DNA of 64,000 nt from Macrostomum hystrix (lineage: Eukaryota; Platyhelminthes; Macrostomidae). The notes below the pieces were generated by a model that worked only from the letters and a program-made list of their open reading frames with translations, was not told the DNA's origin and ran no database searches. Where the stretch lies: assembly GCA_950097015.1 (NCBI GenBank), contig CATNEN010000011.1, positions 1,651,001-1,715,000 on the forward strand. Reading direction: 5' to 3'. The stretch's first letter is position 1. The number at the start of each line of letters is the position of its first letter. This document shows positions 11,293 through 23,586 of this stretch, piece after piece. Both the position numbers and the translations under genes were made by a program.

Positions 11293-13587
11293 GACGTGTT
11301 GTTAATACAAATTTGCTTGAAACAGCAGCATCGAGGAAATGTTGCCCTCAGATTATTGGGAACCCAGAAGTTTGGTAGGGAAAAATGTTCGTCTCTTCGT
11401 CTCCGCATATTCTTCTGTTAGTACTCTCTGTGGAGAGGTCGGAAGAGTGAGGGGGAGAGGGGGTAGAATGCGGAGGAGTTTCGGGTTGGAAGGCCAAATA
11501 AGGACGGTCGAGAGGGTCCGCCTTGCACTCAATTTATAGTTGCTAGGGGCCTGAACTGAGTGACTGCATGGCCCGCCCGGCGCCCCCCCTTTGGTCGTCG
11601 CTTCATTTCGACCGACTCGGCGCATGATTCAATTTTCGAGTTCCGCATGCGGCCAGTTTTTCTCCGTCTTTCCCCATCGACTAAAATGCCGTCCCACTCT
11701 TGTTGGGGGTGGGGGTGGGGAGGAATTGGTCGGGGCCAAGGGGCTTCTCATCAAGAGAGAGAAGGACAAATTTGCTTGCGTGTGTCTCTCGTCTCGTGAC
11801 CCAACACTGGGATTGAGGAATTGGGGATTAGGGTCGGGCAAGCTATCCGCTACCACTCCAGCAACATTCTTTTTCTCTATATTTGCATTTTGGGAAGTGC
11901 GACTATGCCAGCTATCAAGGCTCCGTTCCGAATGGCATATTCAATTTTCGGCTCCCTCCCGAAGGCGTAAAACGAACGCGCCAACAAATTAACATTTTGT
12001 GCTGCTTGCGAGAGAAAAAATCGGGAAAAATATAGAGCTGAAATCCGTTTTCTGTAGCTCGGATTTTCACTTTAAAATATTTGGCGAGTCGCAATACTAT
12101 TAAAAAATACTAATTAACAAACATACTTTTCATTTTTAGAAGGTTTTTTATTTTAGCGAAATTTAGCTTTTTGTAATTTGAAATGGTGCCAAAACAAATT
12201 ACGTCTCGTCACGAGTTTTGTTATAAATAATCAGGAAAATCAAATTATAACCTTTCCCGAGTGCGAAAAAAATTATTTCAAGATTTTAACTACAGGAATA
12301 AATAAATTTATTTTCCTATAGAATTTCTAATGTGGAGTAATAAATACGAAGGTATTATCGTTTTTTCCGATTCTTTAAATAATATTTGTAGTTTGACAAA
12401 ATCTGAGTCAGTCTCATTTCAGGCCGCGGATTTTGGCATCTTATTTTTCTCTCCATCCTCTAAGCAATATCCAACCATTCGGCCTAATCCGCGTCGGCTT
12501 ACAGGAAATCTGCCCTACAATGCTGTCTCTAGAGGCCATTTTCTAAAATAGGCGAAAGTTTTAGGCGAAGGAAAGTGGAAAACTGGAACTGCAGCATGGT
12601 GGGGCCGGCTTGACAGACTGCGGGGAATAAGACGAATGACAGACAGCCAGTGCCGCAACTGTTGGGAGTGCAATGCTAATACAGCTTCACTACAATGCTA
12701 CTGCGAATCAAGCTTTGCTATCAGGGGGATAATGCTTGTCACGAACCGAAAATGAGGGGAAAGCGGCCCCCATATGACAAATGAGGCCACACAAAATTCA
12801 ACTCTGGCAGATTGTGTGCGCGTCTCCTTCATTTGCAGTTCTTCGTTCATCAACTGTTCTCCTTTTTTCAGAAATAACGTGTTGACATCTGTGTTTTAAA
12901 GGAGTCGTGTTTTGTTAGAAATGAAATTGAGGTTTTTTAACTTTTTTAAAAAATAGGAGTAAGTTCTAAGCTGTTTTCCCATTCGATTGACTTAACACCT
13001 GCCTCACTAAGTAGATGACGAGGCGCCGAGCTTTGCAACGAGAGCCATAGTTACTCCTGCCATTTACCCGAAGGGTGATAATTGAAGTTTTTCTAAGCAA
13101 AAAGTGGAGGCAATGTTTTATGACCCCTTGAAAGCAATATAATGTCACTAAACTAGACGCCCCAAAAGCATGCGTCTCACATGCTTTGAAATTGTTTGCA
13201 GATCGCTCCAATTTTGCTGCCATGTCTGGTTGAAGTTATACAGGCCTATGGCTATTTTGTCTCTGCTTCTGTTTTGCTCCGTATTGTTCTTTTACAACCC
13301 GAAAGTCTGTCTTTTACGACTGCTTGGCAGTTTATATTCATTTCACTAGATATTGGCTGCCCCTGTTATGAAAATTGACAGTGAATGAAGATAAAGCCAA
13401 TTTTTAGTTCCTGTCTGAACGCCTGTCTGTCTGTCTGTCCAGAAAAGAACTTTAAACAAAGACTCTAAATTGCTGTGGAGTCTGAAATATATTATTCTAC
13501 TCAATGCGGCTAATAAGCTTACTCAAAGTGGTTTTATTGCGGGTTTGCTATTTACTTAGAAATTGTCGGACTCGATTTACAGAAAAA
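11293..13587. other. KIF26 intron, unique sequence
   Basis: The part at 11400-11960 is relatively GC-rich; after 12000 it becomes AT-rich. I find no exon with matching splice phase, no RNA gene and no tandem array. An internal promoter in the GC-rich part cannot be excluded, but nothing specific shows it. Confidence 0.45.
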
Positions 13588-14362
13588 GAGGATTGAATGA
13601 GGGATTGACTTAATTTAACTAAGGACTAATAGGATTAAATAAAGGATTAACAGGATTAAACAAAGTATTCATTGGATTTAATAGAGGATAATCAGGATTG
13701 AATGAGGAATTAACAGGATTAAAGAAAGGATTAACAGAATTCAACTAAGGTTTAAGAATAAATAAAGTACTAACAGGATTGAATAAGGGATTAACGGGAT
13801 TGAAGAAAGGATTAAAAGGATTGAATAAAGGATTAACAGGATTGAATAAAGGATTAACAGGATTAAATAAAGGATTAAAAGGATTGAATAAAGGATTAAC
13901 AGGATTGAATAAGGGCTTAAAGGGATTGAAGAAAGGATTAACAGAATTTAACTAAGAATAATAGGATTAAATAAAGGATTGACGGGATTGAAGAAAGGAT
14001 TCATTGGATTAAATAGAGGATAATCAGGATTGAATGAGGAATTAACGGGATTAAAGAAAGGATTAACAGAATTCAACTAAGGATTATAAGATTAAATAAA
14101 GTACTAACAGGATTGAATAAGGGATTAACGGGATTGAAGAAAGGATTAACAGGATTAAATAAAGGATTAACAGGATTGAAAAAATGATTAACAGGATTGA
14201 AGAAAGGATTAACAGGATTGAATAAAGGATTAACAGTATTAAATAAGGGCTTACCTGGATTGAATAGAGGGTTAACAGGATTAAATAAAGGATTAACAGG
14301 ATTAAACAAAGGATTAACAGGATTGAATAAACGATTAACAGGATTAACAGTATTAAAGAGGA
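13588..14362. repeat. 21-bp minisatellite, about 36 diverged copies
   Basis: The unit is GGATTAACAGGATTGAATAAA with many substitutions and length variants. A block containing AACTAAGGA/TTATAGGATTAAAT recurs within the array, suggesting internal segment duplication. It is more diverged than most arrays here, so probably older. Confidence 0.9.
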
Positions 14363-15555
14363 TAAAGTAAAACTTTGAGACTTAAGAGCCAGATTAGGAA
14401 TAAAAAGATTAGTTCTAACCTACTCAAGCTCATCCCAATCTTAGTGCTCAACCCAATCTTAGTGCTCAACTAAATGCAGATTGTGAGTGCAGAATACTAA
14501 AAGACAATGAGAACAGCAACCCAAAGCATCGACTAGTGGGTGTGTGTTTACTTGGCTAAGCACTAGACCCCAAAATACCCAACACTAGCTTGGCAACAAA
14601 GTCCCGTGCACTTTTCGCAGCTAAATCCATATCTTGAGTTTCTGTTTTGTTAGATAACGCACAACCCTGTTTGTGTAGAGTCTATAGACCTATACCTAAA
14701 CCTAACTAGTCGTCACGCAGGCATTATAGTTGATAAGGCACTATTTTATGGGAAAACCATTGAAAATCCTCTGGGAATCTGACAGCCCATTTTTGGAAAA
14801 AACGTCAAAATGACACCTTAAATGTACGTCTAAATCGCCTATAGAATCTGCCAATCAATCAATTATCGATGTCTATGGTAAAAAAGATACATAGATCAAT
14901 ATATAGAGGGATTCTAAATTTAAAATCCTATAGATTTTTTTCTACGCAATAGCAACTAACCACATTAAGTTGTTTTAGTTAATAAATAATTAATTAGAAT
15001 CTCATGGCTGGGGATTGGTATAACATTAGTGAGATATACTGTCACATTGTCATTCACTTGAACAATAAGCTGCATTATTTATATTGTGGTAGCCTAACAA
15101 CTCCCCTATGTTGGGATTCTAACTAGATTTGATTGAAGCCTGAAAGTTAAAAAAAACGCACAGAACACACACGGACCTTATAGACGTGTCAATCAAACTC
15201 TGCACTGAGAGGTCGGTCAATTTCATCGATAAGAAGCTGCTATGAAAGCCGTCCACCTTCAGACTCTATTGCTAGGGGGGTGGGTTGTCATATTAAATTC
15301 ACTGCCGAGGTCAATATACAGTATAGAGTGGCTACTTTTTTGAGGAGTAAGAGCATAGCAGGAGTTTTATCTGTGCTCACGGGTATGAGGCTATCTGAGT
15401 TTTTGGGGTGGGTGTGCGCATGAATCTGAGCTCAGTTCCTCTCACACTGCAAGCTTGGTCAAAGAAAGATTTGAGCGACGGAAGGGAAAAAATGTTGGAA
15501 GTTTTGCTGCACCGGGAGAGAGAAATTTATCCCATGGGACGATGCGAAAGGATTT
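14363..15555. other. KIF26 intron, unique AT-rich sequence
   Basis: No exon or repeat recognised. A short direct repeat (CCCAATCTTAGTGCTCAAC) occurs near 14430-14470. Confidence 0.45.
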
Positions 15556-15815
15556 TTTCAATTTGTTTTATCCTTGCTAACCAGGCCTTTGTACTTCTAA
15601 CCGAGACGTCGTGTGTTCGAGCACCATTCGACTGACTCCTGAGTACACACTCACCGTGCCTTGGAGGTTGGCCCTCAAGGGCGTAAATTGCACAACAGAC
15701 GCTCAAGCCTTCTCTCCGCTGCTGCGCCCCAAATAAATGTGGCCTCGCCGCGGAATCGAACTCAGGGACCTTGGCGCGAGAGGCAAACACTTTAACCGCT
15801 CTGCCATTCACCCCC
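15556..15815 (-). mobile_element. tRNA-derived SINE, family B
   Basis: On the minus strand the head at 15815 has an A-box-like TGGCAGAGCGGTTAAAG and a B box GAGTTCGATTCCGCGG, followed by GCGAGGCCACATTTATTTGG. A second copy with the same TGTGGCCTCGCCGCGGAATCG block lies at about 58755-58777. It ends about 10 bp from the donor of the exon at 15827-15897. Confidence 0.7.
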
Positions 15816-15826
15816 CCTTCGCTCAC

Positions 15827-15849
15827 CTTAGAGTCGAGTCGGCCATCTG

Positions 15850-15895
<46 letters not shown>

Positions 15896-15897
15896 AT
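15827..15897 (-). CDS. KIF26: KIF26-type kinesin, small polyglutamine exon
   Basis: A 71-bp exon with acceptor ATTTTCCAG before 15897 and donor CTAAG/GTGAGC after 15827. Only the frame beginning ATG CAA CAG is consistent with the next exon: it gives a Q16 tract, then MADSTL and AG, which joins A at 10978. The other two frames give poly-Ser ending in a stop and poly-Ala out of phase with the next exon. It begins in phase 0, so it must follow a phase-0 exon or act as an alternative start. The exon at 23587-23885 in its main frame ends in phase 2, so another exon or a different splice is needed between them. The CAG tract may be length-variable. Confidence 0.72.
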
Positions 15898-16314
15898 CTG
15901 GAAAATGAATTAAGCACGGGCGGGTTCCTTAGCGTGACAGTAAAAAGAAGACGAACCATCACATAGAGTGCGCAAATTGAGTTAGCAATTATAGTAATAT
16001 ATAATATTAGATTCGAATACAGAACAGAAGCCTGGCGTGACTTTAATTCCCGATTCACACCATCTCAAATAAGCTGAAATGCAGATGCTGCCACCCTCTT
16101 GTCGGACCCTATGAATAATGCATCAGGTTGATGCGGTCACTGGGTATGCAGTTACTATCCAACATATACGATTGGCTTCATCAAAATATTCTTGTATGGC
16201 ATTGAATAAAGGAAAGGTTCCATCAGTTATTTATATCAGTTCGTGGAATTTCTCAACGTATTTTTGACACCATAGATGTTAACCATAGACAGATTAAAAA
16301 CAGTTGCCATGAGG
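15898..16314. other. KIF26 intron, unique sequence
   Basis: Nothing recognised. Confidence 0.4.
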
Positions 16315-17395
16315 CAGGGGTCGGCGAACTCCGGCCCGTGGGCCAGATGCGGCCCTCGAAGCTCCCAAATCCGGCCCGTTGCCCCTTCCGACACCTACTG
16401 TCTCATCTCCCTTGTGTCTCATCTCTCCCATGTCTCATCTCTCCCTTGCCTCATCTCTCCCGTGTCTCATCTCTCCCGTGTCTCATCTCTCCCGTGTCTC
16501 ATCTCTCCCGTGTCTCATCTCTCCTGTGTTTTATCTCTACCTTGTCTCATCTCTCCCGTGTCTCATCTCTCCCATGTCTCATCTCTCCCGTGTCTCATCT
16601 CTCCCGTGTCTCATCTCTCCTGTGTTTTATCTCTACCTTGTCTCATCTCTCCCGTGTCTCATCTCTCCCTGTGTCTCATCTCTCCCGTGTCTCATCTCTG
16701 CCGTGTCTCATCTCTGCCGTGTCTCATCTCTGCCGTGTCTCATCTCGCCCATGTCTCATCTTTCCCTTGCCTTCTCTCTCTTGTGTCTCATCTCTCCCGT
16801 GTCTCATCTCTCCCGTGTCTCATCTCTCCCGTGTCTCATCTCTATCGTGTCTCATCTCTCCCGTGTCTCATCTCTCCCGTGTCTCATCTCTCCCGTGTCT
16901 CATCTCTCCCGTGTCTCATCTCTCCCGTGTCTCATCTCTCCCGTGTCTCATCTCTCCCGTGTCTCATCTCTCCCGTGTCTCATCTCTCCCGTGTCTCATC
17001 TTTCCCTTGCCTTCTCTCTCTTGTGTCTCATCTCTCCCGTGTCTCATCTCTCCCGTGTCTCATCTCTCCCGTGTCTCATCTCTCCCGTGTCTCATCTCGC
17101 CCATGTCTCATCTCTCCTGTGTTTTATCTCTACCTTGTCTCATCTCTCCCGTGTCTCATCTCTCCCTGTGTCTCATCTCTCCCGTGTCTCATCTCTCCCG
17201 TGTCTCATCTCTCCCGTGTCTCATCTCTCCCGTGTCTCATCTCGCCCATGTCTCATCTTTCCCTTGCCTTCTCTCTCTTGTGTCTCATCTCTCCCGTGTC
17301 TCATCTCTCCCTGTGTCTCATCTCTCCCGTGTCTCATCTCTCCCGTGTCTCATCTCTCCCGTGTCTCATCTCTCTCGTGTCTCATCTCTCCGACA
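16315..17395 (+). mobile_element. hAT-type non-autonomous element carrying a 16-bp minisatellite, one end preserved
   Basis: It opens with CAGGGGTCGGCGAACTCCGG, followed by GGGCCAGATGCGGCCCTCGA. About 70 bp are nearly identical to the inverted right end of the complete element at 20517-21014. In both copies the 16-bp array starts at the same internal point. The far end is not recognisable after the array, so this copy is truncated or rearranged and I cannot name a target duplication. Confidence 0.7.
16395..17393. repeat. 16-bp minisatellite inside the hAT element, about 62 copies
   Basis: The unit is CCGTGTCTCATCTCTC, the complement of GAGACACGGGAGAGAT. Recurring variants (TGTTTTATCTCTACCTTG, TTTCCCTTGCCTTCTCTC) appear in repeated order, showing segment duplication inside the array. 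All three plus frames are open only because the unit has no stop trinucleotide. Confidence 0.95.
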
Positions 17396-17889
17396 CGACA
17401 GATTAGAGTTAAGTGTCTTGCTTATTTGAATTCTGAAACTTAATGGGATGAAGAAGGGAATTAATCAGAACGACATCAACATCCACCTAATCTGGCCCTT
17501 CTTCCCAAGAATCCAATAAAGAGAAAAGAGAAATATATGCTAATAAAGCCTAATAGAGAAACAGAGTCATCTGTCATTTCTAGCTTCCAAATGAAGCTGG
17601 TTGGCAATTGATCCTTCCAGCATTACTGCTCTCGCCTCGCTGACTCTCTCGCTGTGCCTATAACAAAACTCCGCTAGCCAGTTTGAGTTGGGAAGGACCA
17701 AGAGGAAAAAAGAGACTTATAGGCGAGGTAGGGGAGGCGAAACGTTATAAGGACAACCAACACGAATTGATTGATATGAATTTCTCAAGGTCTTGTGAGC
17801 ACAGACTAATATATACATATATAAATATATATCCATTTCACCCGTACCTACTAGAACAGAGAGATTAATTCCTACGATTAGACAATAAG
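17394..17889. other. KIF26 intron, unique sequence
   Basis: Nothing recognised. Confidence 0.4.
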
Positions 17890-19425
17890 ATTAGAGTATG
17901 AGACACTGAAATTATGCTGTGAGATTAGATTAGACTGAGATTATTCTGTGAGATTAGATTAGACTGAGATTATGCTGTGAGATTAGACACTGATATTATG
18001 ATGTGAGATTAGATTAGACACTGAGATTATGATGTGAGATTAGATTAGACACTGAAATTATGATGTGAGATTAGATTAGACACTGATATTATGATGTGAA
18101 ATTCGATTAGACACTGATATTATGATGTGAGATTAGATTGGACACTGATATTATGATGTGAGATTAGATTGGACACTGATATTATGATGTGAGATTAGAT
18201 TAGACACTGAGATTATGATGGGAGATTAGATTATTAGACGCTTAAATTATGCTGTGAAACTGGATTAGACACTGAGATTATGAGATAAGATTAGATTAGA
18301 CACAGAGATTATGAGATACGGTTAGATTAGACACTGAGATTATGAGATAATATTAGATTAGACACAGAGATTATGAGATACGGTTAGATTAGACACTGAG
18401 ATTATGATGTGAGATTAGATTAGACACTGATATTATGATGTGAGATTAGATTAGACACTGAGATTATGATGTGAGAAGATTAGACGCTGAAATTATGCTG
18501 TGAGACTAGATTAGACACTGAGATTATGAGATAAGATTAGATTAGACACACTGGGAATATGAGATAAGATTAGATTAGACACTGAGATTATGAGATACGG
18601 TTAGATTAGACACTGAGATTATGAGATAAGATTAGATTAGACACTAAGATTATGAGATAAGATTAGATTAGACACTGAGATTATGATGTGAGATTAGATT
18701 AGACGCTGAAATTATGCTTTGAGACTAGATTAGACACTGAGATTATGAGATAAGATTAGATTAGACACAGAGATTATGAGATACGGTTAGATTAGACACT
18801 GAGATTATGCGATACGATTAGATTAGACACTGAGATTATGAGATAAGATTAGATTAGACACAGAGATTATGAGATACGGTTAGATTAGACACTGAGATTA
18901 TGAGATAATATTAGATTAGACACAGAGATATGAGATACGGTTAGATTAGACACTGAGATTATGATGTGAGATTAGATTAGACACTGATATTATGATGTGA
19001 GATTAGATTAGACACTGAGATTATGAGTTGAGAAGATTAGACGCTGAAATTATGCTGTGAGACTGGATTAGACACTGAGATTATGAGATAAGATTAGATT
19101 AGACACACTGGGAATATGAGATAAGATTAGATTAGACACTGAGATTATGAGATACGGTTAGATTAGACACTGAGATTATGAGATAAGATTAGATTAGACA
19201 CTAAGATTATGAGATTAGATTAGATTAGACACTGAGATTATGATGTGAGATTAGATTAGACGCTGAAATTATGCTTTGAGACTAGATTAGACACTGAGAT
19301 TATGAGATAAGATTAGATTAGACACACTGGGATTGTGAGATAAGATTAGATTAGACACAGATATTATGAGATAAGATTAGATTAGACACTGAGATTGTGC
19401 AATGAGATTAGATTAGACAAATTGA
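17890..19425. repeat. about 31-bp minisatellite, about 48 copies
   Basis: The unit combines GAGATTAGATTAGACACTGA with GATTATGATGT or GATTATGAGATAA. A longer block that includes AGACGCTGAAATTATGCTGTGAGAC and ACACACTGGGAATATGAG-type variants is seen near 18480-18600 and again near 19030-19140, so a multi-unit segment has been duplicated. Confidence 0.92.
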
Positions 19426-20487
19426 ATATAGGATAGGTTTGTTTAGTTTAGGGCAAACTTATACTTTCTTTGACATAAACCCTTGAATTATTTAACAGAA
19501 ACGATTTGCCGATTCAAGAATTCGGTATACCAAATATTTTTGTTTGATGCTTCGGAACTTGAAAGATTTCCAAGCGAAAAATAACAATTTTTTCAACAAA
19601 AGCATGCGACCGAGGTTCAAAGAATATCGAAACCTGACTGATTGATTTTAACTTTCGTCAGTGATTTTGTTTGTTCATGGATTCGGGGCAAGATCAATGC
19701 ATTGTCAACAGCTGTATTTTGGCGGTTTGACACCGCTTGGCAGTTGACAATTTGACTAGTTGATGAATAGCTACAGAATTTAGAAATGAACACACACACA
19801 CACACAGCTGTAGATAAACACTACCAGTTTACTAACACAACCTTACTAAAGCATTGCATTCGTCATCTTTTCGCTTCGTGTCTTCCGTGAGGTGATTCAT
19901 TTTTTTGCTTTTTATAAGGCCCAATTTAATGTTTTCCTTCATGCTTCATTGAAGCACAGACAGACTGACTGACGCATAAGTTTTAAAGGTGGTGAAAAAT
20001 TTTCTGCTTTTTCATTTTTTTAATCAGGGAAAAACAATGAAAAAAGATTCCAAGAAACGGATGTATGGGGATGCAGTGTGTTAGAAATTCCCAAACGAGA
20101 AGGCGAGAAAGAGTGGTGGGAGGCAGTTTGAGTGTTTGGGAAAACTTGCAGTTTTCTTGCCGGGCATATCAAACCCTAAATTATGAATTATTGATTAGCA
20201 ATCAAACAGGTTGGAGGCCGTGTGGCCGAGTCTCTAAGAGGTCCCGCGCGTTGGACGCGGGCAAATTAAAAAACAAGAGGCGACATTGCTTCAAAGGTGA
20301 GAAAAATTGCGGACCTCCGCAAACTAGCCGTTTGAGAAGGCTGCAGGAAAAATGGAGAACTTTGGTCATCTGTTTTCAGCTTTGTACTTTTAGACTTTTT
20401 TTTACTGAATACCATTTTTTGGCGAAAGTCGAACCGCAGCCATCGAGGAGCCACTTCTATGACCAGTATGAGCTGTACTATGACCGA
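19426..20487. other. KIF26 intron, unique sequence with a tRNA-like fragment
   Basis: A (CA)n run lies at about 19790-19806. At 20213-20262 the plus strand reads GGCCGTGTGGCCGAGTCTC and GCGCGTTGGACGCGGGCA, like the 5' half of a Ser/Leu tRNA, without a matching 3' half. It is probably another SINE fragment. No exon was found. Confidence 0.45.
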
Positions 20488-20516
20488 AATGGGGGGTTGT
20501 AGCCTTGTGGTTAAAG

Positions 20517-21014
20517 CAAGGGTAGGCAAACTTATTTGCTGGCGGGCCAAAGAGAGAACCTAAAAGACGACAGCGGGCCGCATTGACTGTATAAATATGA
20601 GATAGGGGAGAGATGAGACACGGGAGAGATGAGACACGGGAGAGATGAGACACGGGAGAGATGAGACACGGGAGAGATTAGACACGGGAGAGATTAGACA
20701 GGGAGAGATTAGACACGGGAGAGATAAGACAGGGGAGAGATTAGACACGGGAGAGATAAGACAGGGGAGAGATTGGACACGGGAGAGATAAGACAGGGGA
20801 GAGATTAGACACAGGAGAGATTAGACACGGGAGAGATAAGACACGAGAGCGATGAGACATGGGAGAGATTAGACACGAGAGCGATGAGACACAGGAGAGA
20901 TTAGACACGGGAGAGATGAAACAGTACACTGTAGATGTCAGAAGGGGCAACGGGCCGGATTTGGGAGCTTCGAGGGCCGCATCTGGCCCGCGGGCCGGAG
21001 TTTGCCGACCCCTG
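20517..21014. mobile_element. complete non-autonomous hAT element with an embedded minisatellite
   Basis: The left end is CAAGGGTAGGCAAACT; the right end, inverted, is CAGGGGTCGGCAAACT (14 of 16 match). It is flanked by an 8-bp target duplication, GGTTAAAG at 20509-20516 and GGTTAGAG at 21015-21022, one base apart. CAGGGG-type ends, GGCAAACT and 8-bp duplications are hallmarks of hAT transposons. There is no transposase; the interior is mostly the 16-bp array. It must have jumped by another element's enzyme. Confidence 0.88.
20605..20925. repeat. 16-bp minisatellite inside the complete hAT element, about 20 copies
   Basis: Units of GACACGGGAGAGATGA or GACAGGGGAGAGATTA, the same family as at 10199, 16395 and 47904. 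The GATTA and GATAAGACAGGGG variants are specific to this locus. Confidence 0.95.
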
Positions 21015-21150
21015 GGTTAGAGGGTCGGAGATTCAAATCTACAAGACTCCACTAGAAAATGTTGCGTCCTTAAGTAAGACACTTAACTCTGCAAAATGGT
21101 GCCAAGACTAGCTGGGTTAATTAGGCAGCCTTCAGATGCGCCTCGCAATA

Positions 21151-22064
21151 GGTTTTTAATTATTTAATTATTTTAATTATTTTAAGATTATGGCTACTAG
21201 ATCACTGTGAGTCCTAAGGTACATAACTAGTTTGCTAAGTCAAGAAATTCATAAAACAAAATCGATTTGAACTCACAAATCCTGAGTCCATTGGCGGCGG
21301 AGAATATGTACCTGTGCAGGCCTGACGCGACAACCTTGAAATGTTTTTTTTAATGAACAATTTTCTTGCTTTAAGAGACAATAAAAAATACGTTGAAATA
21401 TTTTAACATTGAGTGATTCAATGATTCCAATGAAAATGTAACACTTATTGTCACTAAATCTGCTACAATTGAAGTGAAATGGACTGACATAAGGTTGGCC
21501 TTGAGAACGGACAGAAATGGGACAATATTTTAGCGGGAGGAATCTAGATGCTAGTTTGAGAGGCCGAAAATGAGAACAGGGGGGTAGGACAGGATTTGGG
21601 GAGGTTGGGAGAAGTCTGAGGACACGCGGGGGATCAGTGCGAGCCCCGGGGGCCTCTCATTCTATTTCCCCGCTCGCTGTCCAAGGATCAGTCTAAAAAT
21701 TCAGAAAACGAGAAACGCAGGCATATGAATTTGATGCCGCTGCTGCCGCTGCTTCTGCTGCTGCTAATGTTGACGATGATTAGGGCTCAGTTCATGACAA
21801 GACACGCAAAACCTGACCAAGATTTTTTTTCTTATTTAATAAAAGCAGAAGAAGAATAAGGAGAAGATTTATACTTAAGAAAATGGCTGTTGTGTGTTTA
21901 AAAATACAACTACAGAACCCTACAGTGCCTACAATGTCATGCCAGTTAGTTAGTGCGAGTACAGGGGACAGCTTCTTCTAGCGCGAACTCCGCAAGAGAG
22001 TAAATACACAATGCTTTTTTTAATCCCAGAAATTTAGTCTGCAAATGATGATATTACAAAGGGA
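21151..22064. other. KIF26 intron, unique sequence
   Basis: A short GC-rich stretch lies near 21600-21680 and a (CTG)-rich patch near 21740-21770. No exon with matching phase was recognised. Confidence 0.4.
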
Positions 22065-22615
22065 TCATAAATGAAATAATTGCCCATAGTAAATGGGCAA
22101 TACTCGTAAATGCCCGTATTCTAAAGGGATAATAGAATGGGATAATTGTCGATATCCTTTAGGGATCATGGGAAGGGATAGTTTTAGATATTATCCCCTG
22201 TAGGGATCATGAATGGGTTAACTGTCGATATCCTTAAAAGATCTTAGAATGGGATAAATTTCGATATTCTTCAGGGGATCATAGAATAGGATAAGTGTCG
22301 ATATTCTTCAGGGGATCATAGAATGGGATAATTGTCGATATTCTTTAGGGGATTATAGAATGGGATAATTGTCGATATTATTTAGGGGATCATAGAATGG
22401 GATAATTGTCGATATTCTTCAGGGGATCATAGAATGGGATAATTGTCGATATTCTTTAGGGGATTATAGAATGGGATAATTGTCGATATTCTTCAGGGGA
22501 TCATAGAATGGGATAATTGTCGATATTCTTTAGGGGATCATAGAATAGGATGAGTGTCGATATTATTTAGGGATCATAAGAATGGATAACTGTGGATATT
22601 CTGTATAGATCTAAT
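22065..22615. repeat. 37-bp minisatellite, about 15 copies
   Basis: The unit joins GGGATAATTGTCGATATTCT to TTAGGGGATCATAGAAT. The copies at 22260-22560 are very similar to one another; those at the left edge are more diverged. Confidence 0.92.
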
Positions 22616-23586
22616 CCCTAAAAGATCAAATAATAGACAATTTCACCTGGAAATGTTTCCTGTATAATTCGCCCAGTAATTTTCGGCTGATGTCAATCAC
22701 TTCACGCCGGAATTCTTCTCACATTGAGAAGAACTTTTATTTGTCGTCGATTTGGCAACTAAACAAGCGATAGTCACTATTCTATGTGCGTGGGATTAGT
22801 CCCAGACACTAGTCGACTTGGGGCAAGGGATTTGGGACAAACAATAGCTCAGATGGACAGCCGGTGGGATTGTTCTGTCTAAAAAAACTTGGACAGAAGG
22901 AACTGAAATTTTAGACGCAGCTGCAAGTCAAGCCTACTATATTGCTTTCAAGCAGCAACAGCAGCAGCAGAAGCAGGAAGGGGTAGGCACAAGTGATACA
23001 GAGCAGGCGGAGGCTGAGGTGGGTCTGTTGGCTGCCAACCAGAGAGGCACTGCCCCGCTCTGCCGCAGTTCTTTAGGTTTCTGTCTCCAAGGGAGTTCTT
23101 CAACCAATCAGCGACACCCGACAAGGGCAGGCTGGAGACCAAGGACCAGAATGAATGGAATGGGGGAGTGCTAAACCATGATCTGGACTTTTTAACTTCA
23201 TTCTTTTATTATTTCACTACTTATTCGTCCTTGGGCCGAAGCAGCAGCTCCGGATTGGTCTAAGCTGACGGGAGACCAAATACTAAGAGAAATTCGTGCC
23301 AATTCAAAGTTGCTGCTTTTTTCGAATCATACTACTCGTGGGGCCATTGTAGGCATGTGAGACATTTTTTAAAGCTTGAGACCAGTTTATTGACAATTTT
23401 TTCATTTTTTAAGAGAATATGCATATATCTAGATTCTAATAGTAGAATGACCCCTTTCCAGCCGAGCGACTGATTGACAAGTACTTTGACCTCTCCCCCA
23501 AGAACGTTGACCTCTCTCCCAAGTACTTTGCCACATCCTCCAAGAATCCCACGTTTCACGATCGCAAATGAACTCCAAATTCTCAC
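22616..23586. other. KIF26 intron, unresolved open frames near 22.85-23.17 kb
   Basis: On the minus strand an acceptor-like TTGGTCTCCAG is followed by an open frame reading LPLSGVADWLKNSLGD, whose phase would fit the phase-2 end of the exon at 23587-23885. No convincing donor follows, so I do not call it an exon. The plus strand of the same stretch is also open for about 109 codons without an early ATG. A missing KIF26 exon could lie here. Confidence 0.35.

Larger units (their letters stand above)
20488..21150 (+). mobile_element. tRNA-derived SINE, family A, split by a hAT insertion
   Basis: The head GGGGTTGTAGCCTTGTGG at about 20492-20510 stops inside its A box, and the rest resumes at 21015 with GGTTAGAGGGTCGGAGATTC (B box), then ACTCCACTAG and AAGACACTTAACTCTG. 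Further on, GCAGCCTTCAGATGCGCC matches the other family A copies. The 498 bp between are a hAT element. Confidence 0.8.

Noticed and set aside
16276-17443. Regular arrays considered as CRISPR
   Set aside because: No unique spacers between repeats; these are head-to-tail minisatellites in an animal genome.
20266-20550. 94-codon minus-strand ORF
   Set aside because: It runs through the SINE head and a hAT end, so it is transposon-derived noise.
22847-23175. About 109 open plus-strand codons with a glutamine patch
   Set aside because: No early ATG, a weak acceptor and no recognised motif; mentioned only as part of an unresolved interval.
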